In this document: positions 35,129 through 44,170 of the stretch, one piece after another
How positions within the stretch are numbered: the first letter of the stretch is position 1
Layout of the letters: every line of letters begins with the position of its first letter
Source: Taishania sp965247975
GTDB lineage: Bacteria; Bacteroidota; Bacteroidia; Flavobacteriales_D; Crocinitomicaceae
Assembly (NCBI GenBank): GCA_965247975.1
Contig: OZ252050.1
Span: 310,001-374,000 of the forward strand
Direction: 5' to 3'
Length of the DNA stretch: 64,000 nt
The notes under the pieces: model-generated
The model's input: the letters and a program-made list of their open reading frames with translations, nothing else
Told to the model about the DNA's origin: nothing
Database searches by the model: none
Translations under genes and position numbers: made by a program

Positions 35129-36946
35129 TCATGGTAGGCAAGTTATTCGAATTCCTACTCCTAATTCAACACAGTTCGCTACTAAAGATGAAATTTGCCA
35201 TAGAATTTGTAAAGTTTCCTTACGTCTTGTGAATTCTCGACCATTTTTAAGTAGAATAAGGTTACCATGTAGTTCACTATAAGATATGAAATCGATCACA
35301 AGAACAACTTCTCTTCTCCTATTAGCTCTCGTATTTGCATATTTATATTTTTCAATAGCCAAATTTAAATTATTTGATGGACCTCGGACAAAGCGTGGGA
35401 TTAATGTATCAACACTGTCGTTTCTATAATAATTCTCCCAACTCGTTTTTTTGAAGTCGATATCTGCATCAGAGGGCTCAAAACTGCCTAAGTTTTTAAG
35501 CGCTTGTCCGACTATGTCCTGGAAGTTAGTTGCAGACATGGCAACGTTTTTATGTTTTGCATGATAAAAAGTGATTTTTTCGCCTTTGACACCAATAAAG
35601 TCTGCCCACTCATTCCCAAGATCATCACAGAATAGACAGTCATCAGTTGTAGCAATATTATCCTCAATAAATCTGAATAATGAACCAGTTTCAAATTTAG
35701 TCTGATTAGCAGTAAATGTTCCTTTTTCACTTGTGCAACTTAATAGCCCATTTATTGGATGAAATACTGACATAAATCCTTCAATATCACTTAATAACTT
35801 ATGATCTTTAAATAATTTCCTATTTGCATAAACGATTTCTGGGTCATTGAAATTTACAATGAAATCAGAATATGAATTCACGAACTCTTGAAGCGTATAT
35901 GTATTGCCATGAGAGTCTTCAAAATGAATTTCACTAAATCTAGGAGATTTTATTCTTATTGATTTTGAACTAATTGAAAGTGTCATTTCTCGGTCAAAAT
36001 TATTTGTGATCTCATAAGTTGTGTTTCGACCTACTACAATTTGTTTATCCACATCACAAAGTAGATTAAATGTGGTGAAAACTTCTTGATTAATGTCAAA
36101 TTGTATTCTCTTATCATCATCATCTAATGTGAATACATCGTTAATTTCCCCATCATCAAATTTTTCCTTTAACCTACTAAATTTGAAAAGGACATTTGTA
36201 GGTATAATGTCATCAATATATTCTTCAAATTTCAGAGGTGTTGAAAATATGTCGACGTACGTTTGTCTGGTAATGTTACTTTCTATAATGTCAATTGTTT
36301 CCACACACCATTTATAGACAGATTTTAGATTTACCTTTTCACCAAGTTTATTAACTCTTGAAGTATTCAAGGCTAAGGAATGCCTTTGTCCGGAATTTTC
36401 AATCCGCATACTATTTAATATTTTCTTGCTAGCTCCAAATCTATTTACGATGTTTTTAAGATTGACCGCCTCTATACTTGAATTTCGAATTGCGTTATCC
36501 GCAGTGTTCATGTTACTCGTGTTAAATTTCTCAAAAGATGTTGCATCATCAACAAATGCTCGAGAAATTCTGATATAATCTGATCGTAGAATATAGCTAC
36601 TCAAAACTTTTTCTGTACCTATTGCATTTTTCCTAAAAATCACTACGCTTTCGCTATAATCAAAAACAATGACATATCCATGGGTGGACTCTTTCAAACC
36701 TAATATTGGTTCGGATAAGAAACTGGGATCTTTCAGGAGTTTGTATAGGCAAATTGAAACTTTACAATGTTGTCCTTCGACTACTTGTTCTTCATTTTGG
36801 AAATTGATGAGATAGTTACCATCCTTTTCGGCAGAAGCTTCTCGGAACATTTTTATGATTGCAAAATTCGACAGTGGTCGAATACGAGTATAGAAATATG
36901 CATTTCTGTTCAGAACAAATCGGTCTAATATAGTTTCCTGATCCAT
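35129..36946 (-). CDS. Unknown 605-residue protein with nuclease-like motif
   Basis: A soluble protein with no signal peptide and no recognised family. The N-terminal 430 residues are mixed alpha/beta without clear motifs. A cluster at about 436-485 (CLFCDDLGNEWADFI, ITFYHAKHK, DIVGQALKNLG) holds E446, D449, H462-x-K464 and Q481. The spacing of acidic residues, an (E/H)xK-like position at the end of a strand and a following Gln helix recall PD-(D/E)xK nucleases of Mrr or helicase-linked type, but the canonical E is replaced by His. Its place beside DUF3883 and a type I system suggests a defence role. Function is unproven. Confidence 0.7.
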   Translation of the reverse strand: MDQETILDRFVLNRNAYFYTRIRPLSNFAIIKMFREASAEKDGNYLINFQNEEQVVEGQHCKVSICLYKLLKDPSFLSEPILGLKESTHGYVIVFDYSESVVIFRKNAIGTEKVLSSYILRSDYIRISRAFVDDATSFEKFNTSNMNTADNAIRNSSIEAVNLKNIVNRFGASKKILNSMRIENSGQRHSLALNTSRVNKLGEKVNLKSVYKWCVETIDIIESNITRQTYVDIFSTPLKFEEYIDDIIPTNVLFKFSRLKEKFDDGEINDVFTLDDDDKRIQFDINQEVFTTFNLLCDVDKQIVVGRNTTYEITNNFDREMTLSISSKSIRIKSPRFSEIHFEDSHGNTYTLQEFVNSYSDFIVNFNDPEIVYANRKLFKDHKLLSDIEGFMSVFHPINGLLSCTSEKGTFTANQTKFETGSLFRFIEDNIATTDDCLFCDDLGNEWADFIGVKGEKITFYHAKHKNVAMSATNFQDIVGQALKNLGSFEPSDADIDFKKTSWENYYRNDSVDTLIPRFVRGPSNNLNLAIEKYKYANTRANRRREVVLVIDFISYSELHGNLILLKNGREFTRRKETLQILWQISSLVANCVELGVGIRITCLP

Positions 36947-37192
36947 AGATATTTAATTAGTGAATAGGTTGAGATATACTAATGTTTATCAATAATATAA
37001 TGTTTTAATAGTGAATTTCGCTATTTGTTTTGATTGGATAAAAGAATCTCAAAAACTTTTCAATATTTGCTTTTAATTATAACCTTCAATAACGTATAAA
37101 ATAGGATTTATGAAATAAAACTTATGTTATCATCAGTTTTGTTTTTCTTTCAATGCTGTTCTGCTTTATTTTCGATTAAGATGACATTTTTG

Positions 37193-37753
37193 TTAGTCAG
37201 GCAATTTCATTAACACTAAAAAATCCCCAGGAGCAGCATATTTGAACCTTCTTTGGTCAACAGTTGCTCCGTCACTATGATTAATATTACCGAATCTCAA
37301 TTCTAACTCATCTCCTTTTTTTAATCTTTCAAGCGTAATGAATTTTAGTGTCCCAGTTACTTCTTGACTTCTTGGTTCTTTTGAAACACGTATTGATGGA
37401 TTTAATTCAGGGTGACGAACAAGATTATAATTTTCTTTTATTTTCTGTTCACATAATGGTTGATTTGTACCTACATTATATACATACAAAACTGCATCAA
37501 CAATACAATATGCAAGTCCCTCATAAGTTCCTTTTGCTAATATCAAGTACTTTCCGTCTGCTGGAACAGTTATCTTGATTTTGTCATTGTCGTTCGTAGA
37601 AATGCCCTTCTCGTGTTCAGCTTGAGGACTTTCTACCATTGCGTTTTTTCGTTCATAATATTTTGCAGTTTCTTTTTCACCGCACCCATTAAGTACTGTG
37701 GCTGTAATGCCGACAAGCATGGCCACTCCCATTGCTTTAATTGATTTTTTCAT
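37193..37753 (-). CDS. Lipoprotein, unknown function
   Basis: A 186-residue protein. The signal sequence ends in the lipobox LNGC, so it is a lipoprotein anchored at that Cys. The mature part is beta-rich with no enzyme motif (DNDKIKITVPADGKYLILAKGTY, TGTLKFITLERLKKGDELELRF). This resembles a small beta-sandwich or C1q/TNF-like fold seen in exported Bacteroidota proteins, but the call is weak. Two Cys (YCIVDAV, PLCEQK) may form a disulfide. It closes the minus-strand run of the island. Confidence 0.7.
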   Translation of the reverse strand: MKKSIKAMGVAMLVGITATVLNGCGEKETAKYYERKNAMVESPQAEHEKGISTNDNDKIKITVPADGKYLILAKGTYEGLAYCIVDAVLYVYNVGTNQPLCEQKIKENYNLVRHPELNPSIRVSKEPRSQEVTGTLKFITLERLKKGDELELRFGNINHSDGATVDQRRFKYAAPGDFLVLMKLPD

Positions 37754-38068
37754 TATAATTTTTTTTGTTTTTTCACGCTCTGTTTTTTAAAGTGGGTTCT
37801 TCTCCACTATTTATTATACCGTTGTAAATGACTTGTCAATATTAATGTCTTTGTGTTTTGTCTGTGGATTGTGGTTCTTAAAATTGCTGATAACTTTTGT
37901 ACTTGCGACACAAATTATCATTCTGCTCCACAAACAAAACCAAGCACTTGCACCCAACCTTCTTTTTTCACTTACTTCCCCATATCCTCTGCTAAATTAT
38001 TAGTAGTCAGTAATTTTTATTTTTCGCTCCCAAATGTCTCAAATAAAAATTCACAAAGTCAATAGGGA

Positions 38069-38116
38069 TTTTTCCCCTTTTTGTAGGGGAAATTCCCCGG
38101 GGGGAAATTTCCCCCC
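38069..38116. repeat. Adjacent GC palindromes
   Basis: CCCC (38074-38077) pairs with GGGG (38086-38089). GGGGAAATTCCCC (38086-38098) is a near-perfect palindrome. It is followed directly by the perfect 18-bp palindrome GGGGGGAAATTTCCCCCC (38099-38116). The block contrasts sharply with the AT-rich surroundings and offers several mutually exclusive hairpins. Confidence 0.9.
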
Positions 38117-38399
38117 TTCGCTACCGGGGTTTTTCCTGAAGAGTTGGTTTTATTGATGTGCAGCGTCACCTCTCAAAAGGATTTTTAGAAGGCTTGGCGC
38201 CTGTTTAAAAATAGTTCTGAAAAGATTGAAGAAGGATCCACCGATAAATCTTGATTTTAGTATCCTTTTCGTCCACTCACATTTTTTTTTGAGCCACTTA
38301 TCGTTTGGTTTGTTATCACCCGAGAAGTTTGTTTGAAGACTTTTTTTGTCATGGTTTCACTTCGTGGCTAACTTTGTTGGTTTACCAAAAACACACGCC

Positions 38400-38422
38400 A
38401 AAAAGGATTATAGTCCTTTTTT
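38400..38422. terminator. Bidirectional terminator-like hairpin
   Basis: AAAAAGGA, a 6-nt loop (TTATAG) and TCCTTTTT form an 8-bp stem with A/T-runs on both sides. There is no gene close enough on either side to name the transcript it would stop. Confidence 0.45.
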
Positions 38423-38423
38423 A

Positions 38424-38460
38424 CCTCGGTTAAAAATGTTTGACTCCGCTGGAGTCATGG
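38424..38460 (+). repeat. 37-bp direct repeat, copy 1
   Basis: This copy begins CCTCGGTTAAAAATG and contains the inverted repeat GACTCC-GCT-GGAGTC. It differs from copy 2 by a single base (G at 38451). The hairpin begins right after the conserved A-rich core. Confidence 0.9.
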
Positions 38461-38677
38461 TGATTTTAACGACGTGAGTGGTTCGTCTTAGAATTTTCTT
38501 TTCGACTAGTCGAAAACATCCGTGTAATTCTTGCACACTTCAATTATCACACGAGCCAACTTATCCGTGCATATAGCTTCGCTGCATCCTTTGGAAGTGT
38601 GGCAAAAAAGATATAGCCACGGTTTCTATAGTGCATCGTACAAAATGTTGACGGACTTTTTTTTCCTCGGATTTCAT

Positions 38678-38714
38678 CCTCGGTTAAAAATGTTTGACTC
38701 CGCTAGAGTCATGG
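38678..38714 (+). repeat. 37-bp direct repeat, copy 2
   Basis: This copy lies 254 bp after copy 1 and has A in place of G (38705), which shortens the hairpin to GACTC/GAGTC. It ends 122 bp before the fbp ATG. Confidence 0.9.
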
Positions 38715-38812
38715 CAGGCCACGTTCGTTAAACATCAGTGAAGTTATTCTACCTTGCCAAGCTATTCATGAAAAAGTCAATGGTTTTTTCCAGTCATTGC
38801 ATCCGAAAAAAC

Positions 38813-38820
38813 TATCTTTG
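38813..38820 (+). promoter_or_regulatory. Candidate -7 box for fbp
   Basis: TATCTTTG matches TAnnTTTG and lies 17 nt before the fbp ATG. No clear TTG at 19-21 nt. Confidence 0.45.
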
Positions 38821-38836
38821 TTCAAATTTTTCTCAC

Positions 38837-39865
38837 ATGTCAAAAATTATTACGCTTCAAGAATTTATTCAATCCCGGCAGGCAGATTTTCCGTATGCTA
38901 CGGGCGAACTTTCACGTTTGTTAAACGACATTGCTTTTGCATCGAAAGTGGTGAGTCGCGATGTGAGAAAAGCGGGATTGGTGGATCACATTCTTGGAGC
39001 GCAAGGAGAAACAAATATTCAAGGCGAAGAACAACAGAAATTGGATGTGGTGGCGGATGATTTGTTCATCAAAGCATTTGAGGCTGGAGCTGAGGTCTGC
39101 GGAATCGCTTCTGAGGAAAATGATGATTTTGTAGCTTTTGAAGATGAGTTGGGCAGAAAGGGTAAATACGTTGTTTTATTTGATCCTTTGGATGGCTCTT
39201 CTAACATCGATGTGAATGTTTCTATTGGAACTATTTTCTCTGTTTACCGAAGAAAATCAGAAATTGGAAGTGTAGCAACATTGGACGACATGCTTCAAGC
39301 TGGTCGCGATCAAGTGGCTGCTGGATATGTACTTTACGGTTCATCTACCATGCTTGTTTATACAACTGGTCGAGGTGTCAACGGTTTTACATTGGATCCT
39401 TCAATTGGCGAATTTTGCTTGTCGCATCCAAATATGAAATCTCCTGATGAAGGTCGTATTTACGCCATGAACGAAGGAAATATCAATATTTGCAATCCAG
39501 GTTTTCGGAAATATGCTGAATTCTGTCAAAGTGATGAAAATCCGACAGGAAAACCATATTCTGGAAGATACATCGGTTCATTAGTGGCCGATTTTCACCG
39601 CAATTTGATTAAAGGTGGAATTTACATTTATCCAGCTACGACAAGTTCTCCAGAAGGCAAATTGCGTTTGTTGTATGAATGCAATCCATTGGCGTTTATT
39701 GCCGAGCAAGCAGGTGCTTCAGCTACAACGGGCTTCGAGCGGATTTTAAATATTCAACCAACGCGTTTGCATCAGCGTGTTCCATACATTGTTGGTTCGA
39801 AAAATATGGTGGAAAAAGTGGTGAGTTTGCTTGAGCCTGAACTCGTGGGAAGAGACAAATTGTAG
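38837..39865 (+). CDS. fbp: Fructose-1,6-bisphosphatase class I
   Basis: This 342-residue enzyme hydrolyses fructose 1,6-bisphosphate to fructose 6-phosphate, the committed step of gluconeogenesis. Metal and substrate residues are in the signature VLFDPLDGSSNIDVNVSIGT near residue 110, with CGIASEEND upstream and YIGSLVADFHRNLIKGGIY later. Length is typical of class I enzymes (about 330-340). The frame extends 33 codons upstream, but ATG 38837 gives the conserved start MSKIITLQEF and fits the promoter box. mfd follows after 8 nt. Confidence 0.96.
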   Translation: MSKIITLQEFIQSRQADFPYATGELSRLLNDIAFASKVVSRDVRKAGLVDHILGAQGETNIQGEEQQKLDVVADDLFIKAFEAGAEVCGIASEENDDFVAFEDELGRKGKYVVLFDPLDGSSNIDVNVSIGTIFSVYRRKSEIGSVATLDDMLQAGRDQVAAGYVLYGSSTMLVYTTGRGVNGFTLDPSIGEFCLSHPNMKSPDEGRIYAMNEGNINICNPGFRKYAEFCQSDENPTGKPYSGRYIGSLVADFHRNLIKGGIYIYPATTSSPEGKLRLLYECNPLAFIAEQAGASATTGFERILNIQPTRLHQRVPYIVGSKNMVEKVVSLLEPELVGRDKL

Positions 39866-39873
39866 ATCAATCG

Positions 39874-42800
39874 ATGGATTCAACCAAATTTCGAAGTTAT
39901 TTCGACACGCTCAAACCCATTCAAGATACTGCCAATCAACTGCAATTTGCCGAAACAAGAATTCATTGGAAAGGTCATGTCGGCTCTTCGAAATCGATTT
40001 GTGCGGCAGTTGTAGCTTCTCAAGTTCCTGGTCATCATGTGTTTATTCTGAACGACAAGGAGGAAGCAGCCTATTTTTTAAATGATTTGGAAGGATTGCA
40101 TGCTGGTCAGAAGAACATTTTGTTTTATCCAGCGTCGTATCGCGTACCTTATCACTTTGAAGAAACAGACAATGCCAATGTTGTTGCAAGAGCTGAAGTG
40201 CTAGAAAAAGTCAACAACGGAAAGAATTTGTGGATTGTTACTTATCCAGAAGCTTTATTCGAGAAAGTTCCGACGCAAAAAATTCTCGCAAAAAACACCT
40301 TAAAATTAGAAGTTGGTAAATCGTATTCAACCGATTTTATCAATGAAATGTTGTTGGAATATCATTTTGATCGCGTGGATTTTGTTTACGAACCTGGTCA
40401 GTTTTCCATTCGTGGAGGTATTGTCGATGTGTTTTCGTTTTCAAATGATCATCCTTTTCGTATCGAACTTTTCGGCGATGAGGTAGATTCTATTCGGACA
40501 TTTGACGCAAGCACCCAATTGTCTATCAACACGCACAAGCATTTCAATATCATTCCGAACGTGCAAGGTCAGCTTTCGATGGAACAAAATGCGAGTTTCT
40601 TGGAGTTTTTGGGTAAAAACACAACGATTTGGGGAGCGCCGATTAAAACCATTCAACATGTGTTGAAGAAAGAATACGAAAAATCGGTAAAACTTTTCGA
40701 GGAACGATCTGCTCAAATTAATCAAACGATTCCAACGGAATTATACATGAATCCGAAGGATATTACGGAAGAATTTAAGAAATATTCCATCATTGAATTT
40801 GGACCAGAATTTGAGTTTGAACCGAATTTGGTGTGTCAATTTGATTTTCTTCCGCAACCTTCATTCAACAAAAATTTTGATTTGCTTCGCAATGAATTGG
40901 TAGAAAAACATTCAAAAGGTTTTGAAAATCTGATTTTCTCCAATCAACCCAAACAGATTGAGCGTTTGGAACAAATTTTTGAAGACATTGGTGGCGATGT
41001 GGAATTCATTCCGATGCATTTCGCCTTGCATGAAGGATTTGTTTCGCCAACAACTAAATTGCTGTGTTTTACAGATCATCAATTGTTTGAGCGCTACCAT
41101 CGTTTTCAGCTAAAAGAAGGTTTTCGGCAAGCCAAACAAGCGCTTACATTAAAGGAATTGTACGATTTGCAAAAAGGAGATTATGTGACGCACATTGATC
41201 ATGGCGTTGGTCAATTTTCTGGACTTCAAACGATCGACGTGAACGGAAAACCGCAAGAAGCGATTCGGTTGATTTATCGTGATGGCGATGTGCTGTACGT
41301 TGGAATTCACTCTTTGCATCGCATTTCAAAATTTACAGGAAAGGATGGAAGTGTGCCTAAAATCAACAAGTTAGGCACGCAAGCTTGGAGTAATCTCAAA
41401 AATAAAACGAAGAAACGAATCAAAGAATTAGCTTTCGATTTGATTCAATTATATGCAAAACGCAAGAGTCAACCAGGATTTGCATTTTCGCCAGATTCTT
41501 ATTTGCAAAATGAGTTGGAAGCATCATTCATGTATGAAGATACGCCCGACCAATTGAAAGCTACGCAAGCGTTTAAAGAAGACATGGAATCTTCTACTCC
41601 AATGGATCGATTGGTGTGTGGCGATGTTGGTTTCGGAAAAACAGAAGTGGCAATTCGTGCAGCGTTCAAAGCGGCTTCAGATAGCAAGCAAGTGGCAGTA
41701 TTGGTTCCAACAACCATTCTTTCGATGCAACATTACCGCAGTTTTAAAGAGCGATTGAAGGATTTTCCAGTGACGATTGATTTTATTAACCGTTTTAAAT
41801 CGGCTAAAAGCACCACCGAAACCCTCAAAAAATTGAAAGAGGGGAAAATTGATATTTTGATCGGAACACATGCCATTGTAGCAGAACGTGTGAAATTCAA
41901 AGACCTTGGTTTGATGATCATCGACGAAGAACAAAAGTTTGGTGTTGCTGTGAAAGATAAACTAAAAACCTTGCGCGCAACTGTAGATACCTTAACGTTG
42001 ACCGCGACTCCGATTCCGAGAACCTTACAATTTTCCTTGATGGGAGCTCGCGATTTGAGCATCATCAACACGCCTCCACCGAATAGACAACCGGTTTTGA
42101 CTGAAATTGTACAATTCAACGAAGAGCAAATTCGAGATGCTGTGGCTTACGAAGTAAGTCGTGGAGGACAAGTGTTTTTTGTACATAATCGTTTGGCGAA
42201 TATCAAAGAAGTAGCTGGAATGTTGCAACGATTGTGTCCTGGAATTCGCGTGGCTATTGGTCACGGACAAATGGAAGGGGCCGAGCTAGAAAAAATCATG
42301 ATGGGCTTTATCAATCATGAATTCGATGTTTTACTTGCCACAACAATTATTGAATCGGGCATCGATATTTCAAATGCAAATACCATTATCATCAACAATG
42401 CGCATAATTTTGGCTTGAGTGATTTGCATCAATTGCGCGGTCGCGTGGGTCGTTCGAATAAGAAAGGATTTTGCTATTTGATTTCGCAACATTCTTCGTT
42501 ATTGACTTCTGAAGCACGCAAACGATTAGAGGCTTTGGTGCAATTTTCGGATTTAGGTTCTGGGTTCAATATTGCAATGAAAGATCTCGATATTCGTGGG
42601 GCTGGAAACATGCTCGGTGGCGAGCAAAGTGGTTTTATTTCTGAAATTGGTTTTGAGATGTACCAGAAAATTCTCAACGAAGCCATGGATGAATTGAAAG
42701 AATCTGAGTTTAAAGATTTGTTTGAGGAACGAAATACTGATTCTCCGCTACAATTTGTGCGGGATACCGTGTTGGAAACCGATTTAGAAGTCAGAATTCC

Positions 42801-43227
42801 AGATGATTATGTCAACAATGTTTCCGAACGTTTGAGCTTATACCAAGAAATGGATAATTTAACTTCGAAAGAAGAATTGGTTGAATTTTCAAAAAATCTC
42901 ATCGACCGTTTTGGCCCTTTACCTCCACAAGTGGATGATTTGTTGCAATCCTTTGAATTGCGTTGGTTGGCTCAGTCGCTTGGCATGGAGAAATTGGTCA
43001 TTAAATCCAACAAATTGATTGGTTATTTTATTTCAAATCCTCAAAGTCCGTTTTACGAAACCGAAGTTTTTACGCAAGTCTTGAATGGCATTCAGCAAAA
43101 TCCAGCGCGTTTTAAGTTGAGCGAGAAAAATGAAAAATTGCGGGTTATTTCGGAGAATGTGCGCGATTTGAATGATGCTTTTCTTCGGTTGAATGTTTTG
43201 AAGGCTTCGGTTAGCGTTGAAAATTGA
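39874..43227 (+). CDS. mfd: Transcription-repair coupling factor
   Basis: This 1117-residue SF2 translocase removes RNA polymerase stalled at DNA lesions and recruits UvrA. The order is UvrB-homology domain, CarD/RID-like RNA polymerase-binding domain (QKGDYVTHIDHGVGQFSGL, about 430-500), then the RecG-like motor with Walker A GDVGFGKTEVA, DEEQ box (MIIDEEQKFGV), TATPIPRT and the C-terminal motifs HQLRGRVGRS. The TRCF domain closes the protein. Length and motifs are normal. It follows fbp with only 8 nt between and may be co-transcribed. Confidence 0.97.
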   Translation: MDSTKFRSYFDTLKPIQDTANQLQFAETRIHWKGHVGSSKSICAAVVASQVPGHHVFILNDKEEAAYFLNDLEGLHAGQKNILFYPASYRVPYHFEETDNANVVARAEVLEKVNNGKNLWIVTYPEALFEKVPTQKILAKNTLKLEVGKSYSTDFINEMLLEYHFDRVDFVYEPGQFSIRGGIVDVFSFSNDHPFRIELFGDEVDSIRTFDASTQLSINTHKHFNIIPNVQGQLSMEQNASFLEFLGKNTTIWGAPIKTIQHVLKKEYEKSVKLFEERSAQINQTIPTELYMNPKDITEEFKKYSIIEFGPEFEFEPNLVCQFDFLPQPSFNKNFDLLRNELVEKHSKGFENLIFSNQPKQIERLEQIFEDIGGDVEFIPMHFALHEGFVSPTTKLLCFTDHQLFERYHRFQLKEGFRQAKQALTLKELYDLQKGDYVTHIDHGVGQFSGLQTIDVNGKPQEAIRLIYRDGDVLYVGIHSLHRISKFTGKDGSVPKINKLGTQAWSNLKNKTKKRIKELAFDLIQLYAKRKSQPGFAFSPDSYLQNELEASFMYEDTPDQLKATQAFKEDMESSTPMDRLVCGDVGFGKTEVAIRAAFKAASDSKQVAVLVPTTILSMQHYRSFKERLKDFPVTIDFINRFKSAKSTTETLKKLKEGKIDILIGTHAIVAERVKFKDLGLMIIDEEQKFGVAVKDKLKTLRATVDTLTLTATPIPRTLQFSLMGARDLSIINTPPPNRQPVLTEIVQFNEEQIRDAVAYEVSRGGQVFFVHNRLANIKEVAGMLQRLCPGIRVAIGHGQMEGAELEKIMMGFINHEFDVLLATTIIESGIDISNANTIIINNAHNFGLSDLHQLRGRVGRSNKKGFCYLISQHSSLLTSEARKRLEALVQFSDLGSGFNIAMKDLDIRGAGNMLGGEQSGFISEIGFEMYQKILNEAMDELKESEFKDLFEERNTDSPLQFVRDTVLETDLEVRIPDDYVNNVSERLSLYQEMDNLTSKEELVEFSKNLIDRFGPLPPQVDDLLQSFELRWLAQSLGMEKLVIKSNKLIGYFISNPQSPFYETEVFTQVLNGIQQNPARFKLSEKNEKLRVISENVRDLNDAFLRLNVLKASVSVEN

Positions 43228-43239
43228 AGTTTTATTAAA

Positions 43240-43851
43240 TCATTCCAACTTTGAAGTTTCACGATTGATTACTTCCTTGATTTGTTGCCAACCAACATCA
43301 CTGAGCATTATTGGCATTTCCTCCTTATCTGCATCTTCGAAATAGGATAAACTTTTGATAACCATAAATTCTGAACCATCTGGAAATTTTTTGGAATAGA
43401 ATTTTAAAATTTCTTTTAATTCATAGTGTTGAATCAAAAAATAAAGGTCAATAAAGTCTTTTTTACTGCCTCTGCCAGCAATAGCGTTTAATTTCATTGC
43501 GGCAATATCTTTGACACTTGCAATTCTAATGTTCTCAATAATTTTGGGAGATTCTAAGTTTGGATAGTTATAATTGACAAAGTCTACTTTTATTCCATCC
43601 ACTGAAAGAACAAGAATTTTTTCGCTTTTTTTTATTTTTATTACATGGCCATATGTGGACAATTCAGCAACAAATTCATCTTCACGAATCTCTTGGTTGC
43701 CAAACAAATCTATGTCAATTGATAAGCGATGACCAATTTGGAGAGCCAAGGCCGTCCCTCCGACTAAATTAAACCCCTCAAATACATTTGAAAGCATAAT
43801 TCGATCTAGGAGTTCCAGAAGTCTTGGTTGGATTGTGTGAGTTTGTAACAT
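43240..43851 (-). CDS. AbiEii/AbiGii-like nucleotidyltransferase toxin
   Basis: A 203-residue protein of the nucleotidyl-transferase AbiEii/AbiGii toxin family. The motif FNLVGGTALALQIGHRLSIDIDLFG-like (residues 28-51; GG at 31-32, D46 and D48) carries the nucleotide-binding Gly pair and the metal-binding Asp pair. Members act as toxins of type IV toxin-antitoxin systems that block phage by inhibiting translation or by tRNA modification. The gene overlaps its upstream partner (DUF6922) by 46 nt, so the two are translated together. The stop lies 13 nt from the mfd stop (convergent). Confidence 0.88.
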   Translation of the reverse strand: MLQTHTIQPRLLELLDRIMLSNVFEGFNLVGGTALALQIGHRLSIDIDLFGNQEIREDEFVAELSTYGHVIKIKKSEKILVLSVDGIKVDFVNYNYPNLESPKIIENIRIASVKDIAAMKLNAIAGRGSKKDFIDLYFLIQHYELKEILKFYSKKFPDGSEFMVIKSLSYFEDADKEEMPIMLSDVGWQQIKEVINRETSKLE

Positions 43852-44111
43852 CTAAATGCTGATTTTTCTAGTTTGAATAAATTGCTTAGATAAGATAAAG
43901 TTACAACATCCAAACTTCGAAGTTGAAGCGTAACTTTTTTAATCGTTTCCAAACCATACACTTCTTTGATGATTTTCCAATCAGACAAAAGACCAAATTC
44001 AACTACTTTGTAGATAATTTGCTCTTGGGATTTCTCAAAACTCATAGCAGCAACATTCACATCCCAAAAGAGGTGCGGTGATAATTGTGATAATTGATGC
44101 TTGGTTTTCAT
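43806..44111 (-). CDS. DUF6922 protein, partner of the AbiEii-like toxin
   Basis: A 101-residue protein matching DUF6922 (HLFWDVNVAAMSFEKS, IIYKVVEFGLLSDWKIIKEVYG, LRSLDVVTLSYLS, AFRCY). Proteins of this type usually precede an AbiEii-like gene and are assumed to be the antitoxin. The reading frame overlaps the toxin start by 46 nt, unusually long, which supports strict co-translation. No DNA-binding motif is clear, so self-regulation is not shown. Confidence 0.8.
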   Translation of the reverse strand: MKTKHQLSQLSPHLFWDVNVAAMSFEKSQEQIIYKVVEFGLLSDWKIIKEVYGLETIKKVTLQLRSLDVVTLSYLSNLFKLEKSAFRCYKLTQSNQDFWNS

Positions 44112-44170
44112 TTAATCAAAGATAAACAAAAACTATACTTTCTTGATTTCTGGTAAGCTAAAATTTGTTA

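Larger units (their letters stand above)
37754..38836. other. Gene-free stretch with palindromes and repeats
   Basis: About 1.1 kb between the lipoprotein and fbp has no convincing gene on either strand. It holds a tandem GC-palindrome block near 38069-38116, a terminator-like hairpin at 38400-38422 and a 37-bp direct repeat. Short frames here (up to 66 codons) have no protein-like composition. It may be the scarred right end of the defence island. Confidence 0.7.

Noticed and set aside
38531..38731. 66-codon open frame before fbp
   Set aside because: It runs through one copy of the 37-bp repeat and has no domain or normal start region.
38738..38836. 33-codon N-terminal extension of fbp
   Set aside because: The enzyme family starts at MSKIITLQEF, and a promoter box lies inside the extension.
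37754..38836. CRISPR array
   Set aside because: Only two copies of the 37-bp repeat are present, 254 bp apart, with no cas genes or regular spacers.
25539..38836. Prophage or integrative element with integrase
   Set aside because: No integrase, terminase, tail or att-like tRNA site was found, so I call it only a defence island.
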